Assembly: GCA_030142905.1 (NCBI GenBank)
Contig: JASJOG010000557.1
Span: 50,955 to 114,954, forward strand
Length of the DNA stretch: 64,000 nt
From: Heliopora coerulea
Lineage: Eukaryota > Cnidaria > Anthozoa > Scleralcyonacea > Helioporidae
Direction: 5' to 3'
The notes beneath the pieces are model-generated. The model saw only the letters and a list, made by a program, of their open reading frames with translations. It had not been told where the DNA came from and made no database searches. The position numbers were made by a program, and so were the translations under genes. Numbering within the stretch: the stretch's first letter is position 1; the number at the start of each line of letters is the position of its first letter. Below, piece after piece: positions 21,872-33,010 of this stretch.

Positions 21872-23128
21872 TCAATCGATGTCATTCAATTCATAAAAAT
21901 ATTTATCGAGTAAAGTTTTAAAATGACAACTTGAAAATTGCTCATAGTTATCAATTAATTCATTGGGCAAATTATTCCAGGCGACAGCGCCCCGGTACGA
22001 GAAACTTTTTTTCATAAAGTTTCTACTGGCCTTGTTTAATGTGAGCTTGCGCCTGTTGCTCCGAATTTGATATGTACTATTATTACAGTAATTAAACATA
22101 TTATTAATGTACTCCGGTGCAACACGAAGAATAGCCTTGAGTGTCATTAAAATCACCCTTTTTTGAAGGGTAAACTCTACTGGAATCCATTTTAAACTTT
22201 TAAAGATATTCTTGGATCTTATTTCGTAATTAGAGCTAGTTATAATACGAGCTGCCCTTTTTTGCATTTTGTAAATTTTTTCAAGATTTGTACGATTATT
22301 TCCGTCATACCAGACGTTTGAGCAGTATGTGAAGTACGGAACTACTAAGGAGTTGTACATACGAATTAATTCATTTTGTGAAACAAATGCCTTTGCTCTT
22401 CTCAAGAGAGCAATAGCACTTGAAAGCTTCTTGCATTGTGCATCAATGTGTTCTTTCCACTTTAGTTCCTGATCGATTATAACACCTAAAATCTCCTTTT
22501 GTTTAACTTGCTGAATCAATGAATTGTTTACTAATATTTGTAAGTTGTTAGAAATTTGATTTAATTTTCTTTTTGAGGCTATCAGCATAAATTTGGATTT
22601 TTTGTTGTTCAACATTAGTTTATTCGCCCTTAGACATCTATTCACATTACATAAGTCTGAGTTTAATTTATTTTCAATTTCGTGTGCAGAAGATCCTGTA
22701 CATGTCAAGTTCGTGTCATCAGCAAACATAGAAGCTTGAGTATGTTTAAGGCAATTTGGTAAATCATTTATGTATATGGAAAATAGCAATGGTCCTAAGT
22801 TGGAACCTTGCGGTATTCCACATTGGACTGTTTTTTGTTCTGATTTAGTATTATTAAGTACGCAGACTTGTTTTCTGTTGCTCAAATACGATTTAATAAG
22901 TTTATGGGCTGTCCCTTTTATTCCATAATTTTCCAATTTTTGCAGAATACAGTGGTCAACTGTGTAGAACGCTTTTTTGAAATCTAGGGAAAGGACCCCG
23001 TTAATTAGTCCTTCATCCATATTTAACAGCCATTGATTGGTGCAATACAGAAGTGCCGTTTCAATGGAATGACCTGGGCGAAAGCCGGATTGTTGTTCAC
23101 AAATTATATTATTGTTATTAGTATGCAA
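21872..23128 (-). pseudogene. LINE reverse transcriptase
   Basis: 418 open codons covering most of a non-LTR reverse transcriptase. Visible motifs: QQSGFRPGHSIETALL, LDFKKAFYTVDH (motif A, with Tyr where Asp is usual), GIPQGSNLGPLLFSIYINDL (motif B) and MFADDTNLTC (the F-ADD catalytic motif C), then a long thumb and C-terminal region ending YELNDID. The fingers region upstream (RPISVIPALAKILEKL) lies in another frame, so the protein is interrupted near 23130. The enzyme would copy the LINE RNA at a nicked target. Confidence 0.9.
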
Positions 23129-23314
23129 GTTAATTTGCTCACAAATGAGTTTTTCTAGTATTTTGGCTAGCGCTGGAATTACGGATATAGGCCTATAATT
23201 TCCACATTCAGACTTATCTCCTTCTTTATGAATTGGAGTTACTCTCGTAAGCTTGAGATCCTACAGAAAAATGCCAGTATCCAATATTAGATTGAATATA
23301 AGCTATAAGGAGTC

Positions 23315-23917
23315 CTATATAGCATTTCCAGTTGCTTTAATAAGTTTGTTCGAAATTTTGTCTAGACCAGGCGCTTTGTTCGGGTGAATTTGGTTAATTG
23401 TAGTGGCTAGAACTGTTTTTGTGATTGCTGTATAATTAAATTCCGTGTGACAAGGCCAGACGTATTCTATTGGATCTGTATCTGATGGAGGAATGTTTGC
23501 TACTAGTTTTGGTCCTATTTCAACAAAGAAATTGTTAAACGCGTTTGATATGTTTTCCTCGCCTGTGATGTTTTTGGTTCCAGCTTTTAAGTTATTGATA
23601 GTAGTTATTTTCTGATTTTTGTTAAGTAATTTTTTTATAAATTCCCAGCTTTCTTTGCTATTTTTACTCTTTTCCAGGTTTGTTTTGAAATACTGAGTTT
23701 TTGCATTTTTAATTCGCTCTGTAACTTGATTTTTACATTTTTCATACGAATTATAGAAAGCAGGGGAATTAAGCTTTATCGCTTTCTTTTTAAGATAATC
23801 TCTGTGAAAACTCAATTTTTTAATCTCGTCCGTTATCCACGGTTGTCGATCGCTCTTTACTCTTTTTGATCGCGGTGGTGCGTTAATATCTCTATTTGCA
23901 GAAATGTTGTATTCCAA
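23315..23917 (-). pseudogene. LINE linker between endonuclease and RT
   Basis: 200 codons with the basic linker typical of LINEs (PRSKRVKSDRQPWITDEIKK), leading into FNNFFVEIGPKLVANIPPSD and HPNKAPGLDKISNKLIK, the start of the RT domain. It overlaps the endonuclease frame by about 60 nt in a different frame, showing a frameshift near 23.86-23.9 kb. Confidence 0.85.
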
Positions 23918-24620
23918 TCATGTAATGCTATGTTGGGGTCAGTGTAATCCTTGAAATGCATGAATGCTTGTCTTAAGTCATTTTGGAATTTATCCACCTT
24001 AAGTTTATTAAATTGTCTTGTTTCAATGATTCTAGGTTTTCCTCTTGGGATTCCGACCTTCCTGCTAATATATACGAGGTTATGATCACTTATGCCAAGA
24101 TCAATAACGCCCGAAGCTATGGTCTTTGAATCACTAGTTTTACAAATTATCAAGTCCAGTAATGTTTTTGTTGATTCTGTTACTCTTGATGGTTTATCTC
24201 TCATCTGTTGGAGTTGGTATGTAGTTAGTAATTCAAGGAACCATCTAGTGCTGCTACCTTTGTTTTCCTTAGGTAGTAAATCTAAATTAAAGTCTCCTGT
24301 TATGATAGTTTCTTTGTTTTCATTATCAATGTTTTGGAGAAACAATTCGAATCTATCTAGCAATTCTGTGTTGGAGTTTGGTGGTCTGTACCATGTAGAG
24401 ATTAGTATCGGTTTAGTATTAGGCTTTTTTATTTCCAGACAAATTGCCTCGACATTATCTGGGATTAGAGAATTTCTTTCAGAATATGGTATAACATTAC
24501 GTATATAGATAGCTATCCCCCCTCCATGTCTGTTTCTATCATGTCTAATTAGGTCATAGCCGTATATTTCAACTTCCGAATTTTTTATTGTTTGGTCAAG
24601 TCTTGTCTCATAATAAAACC
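23857..24620 (-). pseudogene. LINE AP endonuclease, N-terminally truncated
   Basis: Reads RHDRNRHGGGIAIYIRN, then ISTWYRPPNS, TGDFNLDLLP (the conserved GDFN) and LGISDHNLVY (the SDH catalytic end) of an APE-type endonuclease. The N-terminal N/E residues of the active site are absent. The clear ATG-started frame begins at 24363, but the frame is open and homologous up to about 24620. Confidence 0.85.
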
Positions 24621-24625
24621 TCTCT

Positions 24626-25620
24626 AATAAAACCTGTTAAATTATAAATGTCCACAATTAGTAGATTTTTAACCTTATATGCGGCTTGTCGCTTATAATA
24701 GGAGGGTCCTTAAGATCTACGACGTGAACTTGTTGGGTTTAAGTGAACAATTGTTGGAAATAGTAACACGAGAATCAAAATGTTGAAAATGTAACAAGAA
24801 TGGAAATGTAACAAAAATAAAAATTATTGGAAATGTAACACGAGTATGGGGGACAACACTTTGAAGTCAAGTTGAACGAGAAAGCGTGGTCTGAGTTTTC
24901 GTGAGAATAAAGCAAAGGCTAAGAAATATAGTCTTGTGAGTTCGTTGCGGAAAGGCGCGCTACCTATCAGCATTCGCGACACAATGAGAATGTTTTGATA
25001 TATAACCTTTGAAATATAAACTTTGGACAAAACGCCTTTGGATGATTTTTTGAACATTTCAAAATCTTTTTTTTTTCTAATTTTGGACATGATATTCTGA
25101 GACGATACAACGTGTTAGTGTTAAACAAGTTAAACACATTTCCCTTCAAACGAAACAAACTACTGAAAGCGACCTATGCATTAACGCTTTGTATCATTCT
25201 TATGACAGAGCTGATTTTAAATGAGTAAAGAAAGTATTCCTTGAAACTATTTAGCAGTCTCTCATAACGTATTAGCAACATAATGAAAATCAACAATTTT
25301 CATCGGAGTGAAAGACGGAAAATCGTTTTCGTACGATTCCGCAAAAATATTGTGAAGCATGTGAAAAACGTGAAGCATTTGCAATAAAAATACCAATGGT
25401 TCAAAGAATGGAGACATACAATACTTCTGTTTTTGTTGCTTTCATAAATAAAAAAAAATTCTACAGAAAAAAATTAAACAAAAATTACTTTGAATATATG
25501 TGTATATAAATACATTGAATATATATACATAAATACTTTTTCGGCCCGGGCCACCATTTCACATTCTGCACTTTCCTCGCGCATGATCAGTACAAAACGC
25601 CCACCTGTTCAGACCTGTTA
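24626..25620. other. No confident gene
   Basis: AT-rich non-coding sequence. Minus-strand ORFs of 88 and 63 codons near 24.8-25.16 kb show no domain. Confidence 0.35.
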
Positions 25621-25715
25621 GTTCTCAGTCATGGTTTACAAGACCCCGCAGTCCAACTATACTTATCGGACAGTGTCCAGAAACCATAAAAAATATCTGA
25701 CTTGCGATTGCAACA

Positions 25716-25918
25716 ATGTTTCTTCGTGTTTGCCGGAGCAAAGTGCCGCTCATGCTAGCCCTTGTGGTCCACCTCGTTATGCTGGCTGTAATAAACATCC
25801 TCGTGAGCGAAAATGCGAAATTGAAGAAAAAAGTTGGGACGATCATACCCTCGTTGGCAAAGGAAGATCAAAATATTCAATCATTTATGCCCAGCTTGAC
25901 TGATAAGCCCATTGAGAG
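25716..25918 (+). CDS. Candidate first coding exon with signal anchor
   Basis: ATG at 25716 has A at -3. The frame runs MFLRVCRSKVPLMLALVVHL into a hydrophobic stretch of about 20 residues (residues 11-30) with basic residues before it. A Lys-rich, coiled-coil-like region (ENAKLKKKVGTIIPSLAKE) follows, and the exon would end at GAGAG|GTAGAC (25918). This fits exon 1 of a type II membrane or secreted protein. No following exon was found, and a similar candidate exon faces it on the other strand at 26000-26178, so at least one may be spurious. Confidence 0.35.
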
Positions 25919-25999
25919 GTAGACATCCCACAATGGTGAATCGAATAATCTGCTAAAGGCAACAACTATAAACTAATTTGCAGGAAGTTTTAACTGTAC

Positions 26000-26178
26000 C
26001 TGATGCATTTCATAGAGTGTTTTGATTCTGAGAAAACAAAAACAAATTTGGAAACAAAAATACAAATGAGCAGAACACTAAAAATCATTATAAGTGAAAT
26101 AAGATACACAAATGGTCTACTATAATCATTCAATGACAACAGCCTAGCCTGGCTAGGATGTTCTGTGGTGTCCAGCAT
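26000..26178 (-). CDS. Candidate first coding exon of a type II membrane protein
   Basis: ATG at 26178; the frame begins MLDTTEHPSQARLLSLNDYS, followed by a strongly hydrophobic segment of about 24 residues (FVYLISLIMIFSVLLICIFV) and an exon end at CATCAG|GTACAG. The layout (short cytoplasmic tail, then an anchor, then a splice) is what TNF-like ligands and similar type II proteins show, but no extracellular domain is present to confirm it. Confidence 0.3.
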
Positions 26179-26189
26179 ATCTGACACTG

Positions 26190-27886
26190 GGTGTTAAGGT
26201 GTTAAAACAGCTGACTGCAAGGGAGGGAGTCAGAAGCTTCAAGGAAAAGTGCTGCCAGATGTAGACAGAATCCTGTGATGGTTGCACAGTTTATTGTCAA
26301 TGGCTAGGTGCAGTACATTAGCACAATATAAGATTATACATTTACAAGTACATACTTGGTGTTGTGACATCACTACTGGAAAAATCTTTGATTCCACAGG
26401 CATGCATAAATCTTTGTCTAAAACAGTAAAAATGCATACAATATCACAATGAGTGTTAAAGTCAAATGTCATGTGGAGTCGAAGGAAATAGATAATACAC
26501 CATCATAATTTTTTAACTGATGTCTGGTGAGATGTCTAATACAACACAGGTTGCATTCTTTCCATAATTTTCTTGTATTACATGCCTCCCAAAATCTGGG
26601 ATGCCTGAGCAACAGAAAAAATTATGACATTCCACCAATCTTCTCCTTAAAGTATGGTGCTTTCAGCACAGCTTCAGTCCATTTTAATGTGATTAATTAA
26701 CTCAAAAAGAGAAACCAAAACTTGCATGCAAACACAATTGTATTTTATAGCATGCCAAACACTTTATACTAACTGCTAATGTTCAGGTCTACCCTTTCAT
26801 CACATTATGTATCCTTATTATATGGGTTTTTTTTTTAAATGAAGAAATGAATCTGTTTTTCAATATTATTATATAACCTGATATCATATCATCAAAACTG
26901 TGGACTTGCAGGGGTTTTTTCCCCCATTAAATGAGTAATATGAAAGTTGAACAAAATATAGTGCTGTATATATTAAAATAGTTGCAAAATGACCTATAAA
27001 TATATAAACATCGACTCATCAAGAGGCAAGGGCACAGTTTAGTATTTTACTCTGGCTAATGGCAGAAGGTTTTACTCATCAAAGGGATGAGCCCAGCCTT
27101 TTAATGAGTTACAGTCATGGACCCATGCTCTAGATGTAAATTCTGGATAAGAGAAGTGAGTACCTAGTACTTGTACAGTCCAGACAAGCATATCTAGTTA
27201 TAAATCTTTCATATTAATAAAAACATAACTCTATTTATCAAAAATGAAAACAGCTTGCATGTAAAATTGACTTTTGCCTCTACAATAAAAGTTTCATTCC
27301 AATAATAATAAAAAAAAATCAGAATCCTTACAAAACAGATGTGAAACGTATTGATGATGCACCCTCTTCCATCAGGTCTGGATGACAAGATTAAAGGAAG
27401 GCTAAGAAAAAAAATATATATATATTTTTCAGTGATAAAGTAAACTGTTCACACTAGAAAGCCTAATAAAACTGCAACACTAATATCAAGAAAACAACCT
27501 AAAAAATTCTGTAATGCAAAATGCCAGCACTGGGAATGTAATTGTTTTTATTGCCAACAAAAACCTGCTCCATCCCTGTTGCCTCTAATGTCAGCATATC
27601 ATATATGAAGCAAGTCCATTTCTTAACATGTCCCTCAACCCTGGTGTACATGAGTATGTTATTTCTTCCAATTAAGATTTCTTAAAAGAGGCCTTCACCG
27701 GAGCTCCCAATTTTCAAAATACTCCACACCACTGTACATGAATCACAACTCCTAGCACCATGTTGTTCATCATTGCTTTATAATATTGAGCCACTACAAT
27801 TCAACAAAAACTTTGTTCAGATGTATTTTAACAATCAACCATTTGATTAATTGTTTACCTGTGTCATTTGCTCCGGTGATACAGTA
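26190..27886. other. No gene seen
   Basis: AT-rich host DNA up to the BEL/Pao insertion. No exon, RNA or repeat end that I can support. An AT-dinucleotide patch lies near 27412-27428. Confidence 0.35.
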
Positions 27887-28000
27887 TAGGGTGTACTGGA
27901 ATGATTATAGCGTTGCGATTCGCTGCGGCCTGGGGGGGAGAGGGGGTGGTGGCGCCCGCGGCCAACTGCGCCAGCGGATGGGTGAGGGATTGTTGTTTTT

Positions 28001-30759
28001 CAGCGCTTCCATTTTGAAGGAAATTTCCTTTTCGAAGGAAATTTTGGCAATATGAAGGAAATGTGAAGGAAATTGAAATTTGAGGGAAATTTGAAGGAAA
28101 TTTAGGAAAAAATAGGAATTTTGAAGGATTTTTTCAAAATTTTTAAAAGCACGTGTTTTTAACCACTTTTTCCTTTTACAAATTTAAATATATGAATATT
28201 TAAATACATCGGCCGAAGGAGAATGGAGACTGAGGCAGAAATATCAGAGGCGGAGTATGAGTATGATGATGACGAGTTTGATGATGAAGTTGACGACGCT
28301 CATCTGAGCAAACAACCATCCCAATCGAAAGCAACAAAACGAAAGCGTACTTCTGCACCACGAGAGCAGCTTTTCATGGACAGCTGGTTACAAATTGTTG
28401 AGTTCAGAAGCTGGCTTCTAAGAAAAATTGGGAAAGCTAATAAAGCGAAGCCATACTGTAAAGTGTGTGACAAGTTAATAACATGTTCAAAAACTGGCAT
28501 AAAACGTCACTCAACGAGCAAAAAACATAAAGAAAATATCAAGACAGCGACCTCATCTGGCTCACTTCAACAAATGATGACCCAAGCAACAAGTGCTGAT
28601 GCTACAACTTCCATGGAAATAAAGTTATGTGTATTTATTGTGCAGTACAATTTACCTCTGTCGCTATCCGATGACCTAATTAAAGTTCTTCGCTCTCTTT
28701 TTCCAAATGATTCTGCGTTCAAGAAGGTGACGCTTGGCAAGCAAAAGGCAACAAACATCATTCGGCAAGTTCTAGGATTTGATTATCTCGAGCAAATGGT
28801 ATCTTTGCTGCGTGCTTGTATGTTTAGCATCATAATTGACGAAGCCACTGATAAAAGCACAAAAAAACAGCTCGCAATTGTTGCCTGTTTTTTTGACGTG
28901 CCTAAATTTGAAATGCAGTACTGGTTGGTGGATATGATCGAAACTGAAGATGATACTGCGCAAGGTATCTATTCAAAGATCGAAGAGACATTCAACGAAC
29001 TTAACATCCCCTTGGTTAACATAATTGGATACTCATCGGATACGACCAATGTGATGTTCGGGCAGTATAACTCCGTCTCTCAACTATTAAAGTCTGAGTT
29101 CCCCCACATACAGATCATCAAATGTTCATGCCACCTAATTCATCTTGTCTCGTCCCAGGCTGCTTTGAAATTGCCAAAGAGTGTTGAAGACCTCTGTAGA
29201 GACATATACGCCCATTTCCATCGCTCTTCAAAACGACATGAAGTCTATCAAGAGTTCCAGACCTTTTTTGACACTGAACCACTCAACTTGTTGTCTCCCT
29301 GCCAGACACGTTGGCTTTCACTAGAAGCATGCGTTAACCGCATTCTTGAACAGTACCTAGCTTTGACACATTACTTTACCCTAACCGCCAATGAAGACCC
29401 GTCTCATTCTAACGACCGTATTCTGGCGTCTCTTCGGAATCGTTTTGTTCAAGCTTATCTTGAGTTTTTAAGCTTTCAGCTCAGTCGTTTCAACGGGTTT
29501 AATCGACTATTCCAAAGCGAGCGACCTCTTCTTCATATCCTGAAACGAGAGGTAGAGAGCCTCGTGCGATCGATTGCAAGTGACTTCATGAAACTTGACA
29601 TTGTTAAAGCGACGGAACCCAAAGATCTTGACCCTGCAGACGTCAATCAACATGTTCCTCTGCGTCAAACCTATCTTGGCTTAGCTGCATCAGCGACTCT
29701 AGCCGAAATTGAAGGCGAAGCCCAACCACAAGATGTTACCAAGTTTTTAGAGGACTGTAAAAGCTTTCTTATCGAAAGCATTTTGCAGATGCAAAGAAGA
29801 TTTGATTTAGACGCAGACGTACATAGAATTGTGGAATGTCTCTTACCGGCCAATGCGGCTTCCCGCACGCCTAGTTCCCTAGGAACGATCACCAACTTGT
29901 TGCCTTATCTTACAGATATTTTCAACATCAAACAGCTTGACATGGAATGGAGACAACACGCTCTTGAAGAGGGAATCAATCCTGATCTGCATTGGGATGA
30001 ATACTGGTTGATTGTCCGTGATTCCAAAACTCCAACTGGTGAAGCAAGATACCCGTGCCTTATGAGATTTGTGGGTATACTTTCGTCCTTACCGTTTGCA
30101 AATGTGGCGGTCGAAAGAATCTTTAGCCAGCTGAAATTAGTTAAAACTGATAATAGAAATTCGTTAAAGTCATCAACTTTGGTCTCGTTGCTCCAAAGCA
30201 AGATAAGCATGAAGAATGGTCATTGGTGTGCCGCCAGCTACAGCCAAACAAGAGAATTCTGCAACTTGCTTCCAAATGTAAGTCAAGTGCGACAGACGAG
30301 GAAGTTAAAGAACTGAGAAAGGATTTCCTCCAAAAACTATGTTAACAATAACGTTTAACTCAAAAGTGAGAACTTCGTTTGCATTTCGGTTTTTGGAGAT
30401 AAATGTACTTACATGAAAACTGCAAAAATCTCCAACAACAAATAAACATACGTTCATATTATACATTTGTAGTATCCTTTTAGAGTTTAGACGTTTCACA
30501 TTCACTGATCTTGTTGCTTTATGTGTTATGTGAAAAACAAAGAATTTGTAAATCCAGGTGGTAAAAGTATGTTAAAGCTGCAAACAATATTCAAAACGTT
30601 TTTCTTTTGCAATAGTCTTACACAATTTTGCCAAAATCAACTTAAAAGTGAAGAAATACTTGAAGGAAATTTGAAGGAAATTACAATTATTTTGAAGGAA
30701 ATTTTAGTCCAAATCAGGAAAAAATAAGGATTTTTCAATTTTTGAAAGTGGAAGCACTG
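28001..30759 (+). mobile_element. Complete hAT DNA transposon nested in the LTR
   Basis: 2759 bp with imperfect inverted ends CAGCGCTTCCATTTTGAA and, from the right in reverse, CAGTGCTTCCACTTTCAA (15 of 18), flanked by an exact 8-bp duplication TTGTTTTT (27993-28000 and 30760-30767). The uninterrupted 3' LTR carries a single TTGTTTTT at the equivalent site, which confirms the insertion. GAAGGAAATTT is repeated inside both ends (28016-28110 and 30657-30710). The transposase frame is open, so this copy could be recently active. Confidence 0.95.
28223..30316 (+). CDS. hAT transposase, intact frame
   Basis: 697 codons from ATG 28223, no internal stop. An acidic and then basic N-terminus is followed by a zinc finger (Cys79, Cys82, His96, His102; BED-like) for DNA binding. 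The RNase H-fold core shows the first catalytic Asp in FSIIIDEATDKS (about D206), the second in IGYSSDTTNVMFGQ, and the family motif CSCHLIHLVSSQA. The C-terminus has the dimerisation block ILSSLPFANVAVERIFSQLK ending near residue 665. It would cut and paste the surrounding element in the nucleus, leaving 8-bp duplications as seen. An upstream AT-rich stretch (28180-28210) may hold the promoter. The length fits hAT enzymes of about 600-750 residues. Confidence 0.93.
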   Translation: METEAEISEAEYEYDDDEFDDEVDDAHLSKQPSQSKATKRKRTSAPREQLFMDSWLQIVEFRSWLLRKIGKANKAKPYCKVCDKLITCSKTGIKRHSTSKKHKENIKTATSSGSLQQMMTQATSADATTSMEIKLCVFIVQYNLPLSLSDDLIKVLRSLFPNDSAFKKVTLGKQKATNIIRQVLGFDYLEQMVSLLRACMFSIIIDEATDKSTKKQLAIVACFFDVPKFEMQYWLVDMIETEDDTAQGIYSKIEETFNELNIPLVNIIGYSSDTTNVMFGQYNSVSQLLKSEFPHIQIIKCSCHLIHLVSSQAALKLPKSVEDLCRDIYAHFHRSSKRHEVYQEFQTFFDTEPLNLLSPCQTRWLSLEACVNRILEQYLALTHYFTLTANEDPSHSNDRILASLRNRFVQAYLEFLSFQLSRFNGFNRLFQSERPLLHILKREVESLVRSIASDFMKLDIVKATEPKDLDPADVNQHVPLRQTYLGLAASATLAEIEGEAQPQDVTKFLEDCKSFLIESILQMQRRFDLDADVHRIVECLLPANAASRTPSSLGTITNLLPYLTDIFNIKQLDMEWRQHALEEGINPDLHWDEYWLIVRDSKTPTGEARYPCLMRFVGILSSLPFANVAVERIFSQLKLVKTDNRNSLKSSTLVSLLQSKISMKNGHWCAASYSQTREFCNLLPNVSQVRQTRKLKN

Positions 30760-30929
30760 TTGTTTTTGGCGCCCAAAAGGACAGGTTTGTTATGAGTTTA
30801 GAAGGTGACAGGTGAGCTAAAATGTTTCACCTACTGGATAGTTGAGTTGAAATATTAAAGCGTTTACAAAATCAGATTGAAGTGGAGTCAAGCCCGAAAA
30901 CCAACACAGTGAAACATTTTACCAATTTA

Positions 30930-31265
30930 AGTTGTCAGTCAACAGTGGATCACCTCTAGTTGCCAGTCAATAGGTGAGTGAACGTTACATTGTCTTAGCA
31001 GTTCTCGTTCAAGCCGCCAGTCGACAAGAGTTTATTACATCGTCAACCAAAATTATACAGTTCGTCAACTTTGGAACAGTTCCCGTTGCCAGTCAACTTT
31101 ATACTGTTTGATCGGTTATTTACTCGAAGTTGTCAGACAACATTAAAACCGATCTTGTTGCCAGCCAATATTACATTGCCTTATTCATTACGGTATAACT
31201 TGCCAGTCAATAAAACAATTTTGTTCGATTGTCCTCAGTTACTGATAGCGTCGCTTTCCAGTGAA
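30930..31265 (+). repeat. Repeated TTGCCAGTCAA motif in the BEL/Pao leader
   Basis: Between the 5' LTR and gag, versions of [G/C]TTG[C/T]CAG[T/C]CAA occur near 30932, 30959, 31013, 31085, 31128, 31154 and 31198, with a weaker one near 31253, at spacings of about 26-72 nt. They are not arranged as a simple tandem array. A packaging or other RNA signal is possible but unproven. Confidence 0.6.
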
Positions 31266-31291
31266 CGCAGGATACTTGAATTTCTAGTCAT

Positions 31292-33010
31292 TTGTATATG
31301 AATACAAGCATGAGTGTAGAAGAGAAGAAGAGAGAGAGAAGTAAAGCTAAACTGCAGGTCACAACTGCCTCCCGAAAACTCACTAGTGCGGTGTCCAGAG
31401 AGGAGAGTTTTGAAACCTTAAAGGCCTTAATGATAGAACTGGACAACAACTATGACACTTTTTGTGAAATAAATGAAGAATATGAAACTATAGTGTTAGA
31501 TAATAAGAAAGAGAAGCATCGTGTAGTCAATGGAGAAGATATTCCTACGTACAGGGCAAATGTTATGAAGAGTTATGAAGAAGCTAGAAATATATTTGTG
31601 CAAGCAAGAACAAGTTTTCATCAAGTCACTGAGGCACAAACATCCTTAGCTGAAAGAAGCATGATGCAAACTTGGGCTAGTTCTGTTCTGCCAGTGTCAA
31701 AGGCAATTTCATCTGTTATGTCACCTGTTCAGTCCACAAGTGTATCTTCCTCAGATGCAAGTGTTTCCCACTCAACAAATTTACCAGTTACAGTGACTAC
31801 CTCACTAGCTGGTTCAGTCACATCATTGCCCCAATGGTCACCAAATGAAGTCTTGCATGGTGGAATGTTGTCCATTCACTCACCAACCAGTAACCCTATC
31901 TATTCACAGTCAACTATGCCTATGTTTACACAACCTATGACTGCTCCAACTGCTCAAGTTTCTAATGTGACCACTAGCCTAGGATTTAGCACTTACCTCA
32001 GTGGTTATGGTACCTTAGTTCCAGAAGTGAACTTCCCCTATCCTCACCTTCCACATAGCACTTGGTCTTCAGGGCAAAATTATCTACCCAGATTCACACC
32101 CTCCACAAATTCTTATGTACAATTGAAGAAATTATCCCTGCCTACGTTCTCTGGCCTTAGGAAGGATTGGCCCGAATTTAAGACTGTTTGGAAGCAATTG
32201 GCTGAGAGTGCTTACACAAATAAAACAGCCTTAGCTCATGAGCTGAAGAGATCAGTGAAGGGTGAAGCAAGTCAACGAATAAGATCTGTGTATGTTACAA
32301 GACCAGAGATTTATGATACAATGTGGAAGAAGTTGAAAGCCTACTATGATGACACAAGTGCAACAGTACAAGCAGCACTGGAAGATCTGCAAAAGCTTAA
32401 ACCTGTCGCAGAAGGGGATTACAGGGCACTGATTGAGTTTGTGGATGCGGTGGAGTCATCTTACAGTCAGCTTGAAGAGCTAAACCAGTTGAACACTCTC
32501 ACAATGAGGGACGTCGATTTTGTAAATGGACTCTTGCCAAGCCATTTGAAAGTTGAGTGGATTCGCAAGTATCATGGTATGAGCGAGTTGGAGAAAATTC
32601 AGCCATTCAAATCTTTTATGAGATTTCTGGAACGTGAGAGAGAAGCAGTGTCAAGATTAGCTGAGAACCAAAAAAAAAAGAAGAGAACACCTGACCCACC
32701 CAGAGGAAGTGATCATCGTAGTAAGAGTTTAACAAATCACGGATCCAGTCAGAACACCAGGCAGTTTTATCAGTGTGCCGTTCATACAAAAGACTCGATA
32801 AAACACTCTGCATCCGAATGTAAGGAATTCGAGAAACTACCCATAACTGGCACCGGTGGCAAATACGAAGTCCTGAAGCAAGTGAAGGCCTGTTTCATTT
32901 GTTTTGGAGATCACATGAAACAAAGATGTCCCAATAAGAAACCGTGTTCATCATGCGGAAGACGGGGGACACCATCTCCTCTTGTGTCAGTCCACAAAAG
33001 AAAAAAAGAG
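31292..33010 (+). pseudogene. BEL/Pao gag
   Basis: Open frame from ATG 31292 (a second ATG at 31310 has similar context). An N-terminal Lys/Glu-rich helical part is followed by a long Ser/Thr/Pro-rich linker, then the BEL-type Gag core (KKLSLPTFSGLRKDWPEFKT through FMRFLEREREAVSRL, residues about 278-460, the DUF1759-type region). Next come zinc knuckles CFICFGDHMKQRC and the start of a second, CSSCGRRG. The second knuckle continues in the next frame just after the G5 run at 32964-32968, and another shift occurs near the A7 run at 33001-33007, so gag and protease are two one-base indels apart. Gag would form the particle core and bind RNA. Confidence 0.88.

Larger units (their letters stand above)
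21629..24625 (-). mobile_element. LINE (non-LTR retrotransposon), 5' truncated
   Basis: The minus strand from about 24620 to 21872 encodes an AP endonuclease domain followed by a reverse transcriptase, in the order of Jockey/CR1/L2-group LINEs, and ends in an (AAT)n array. The first part of the endonuclease is missing, and frame changes occur near 23.9 and 23.13-23.3 kb. An L2/Daphne-like clade is a guess from FADDT and the general sequence style. It lies in intronic or intergenic host DNA. Confidence 0.88.
27892..30908 (+). repeat. BEL/Pao 5' LTR, split by a hAT insertion
   Basis: LTR sequence occupies 27892-28000 and 30760-30908. It matches the 3' LTR at 37741-37981 segment by segment: ATTATAGCGTTGCGATTCGC, the CGCCCGCGGCCAACTGCGCC region, then TTGTTTTTGGCGCCCAAAAG. 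Confidence 0.9.

Noticed and set aside
24092..24508. 138-codon plus-strand ORF
   Set aside because: Antisense shadow of the LINE endonuclease.
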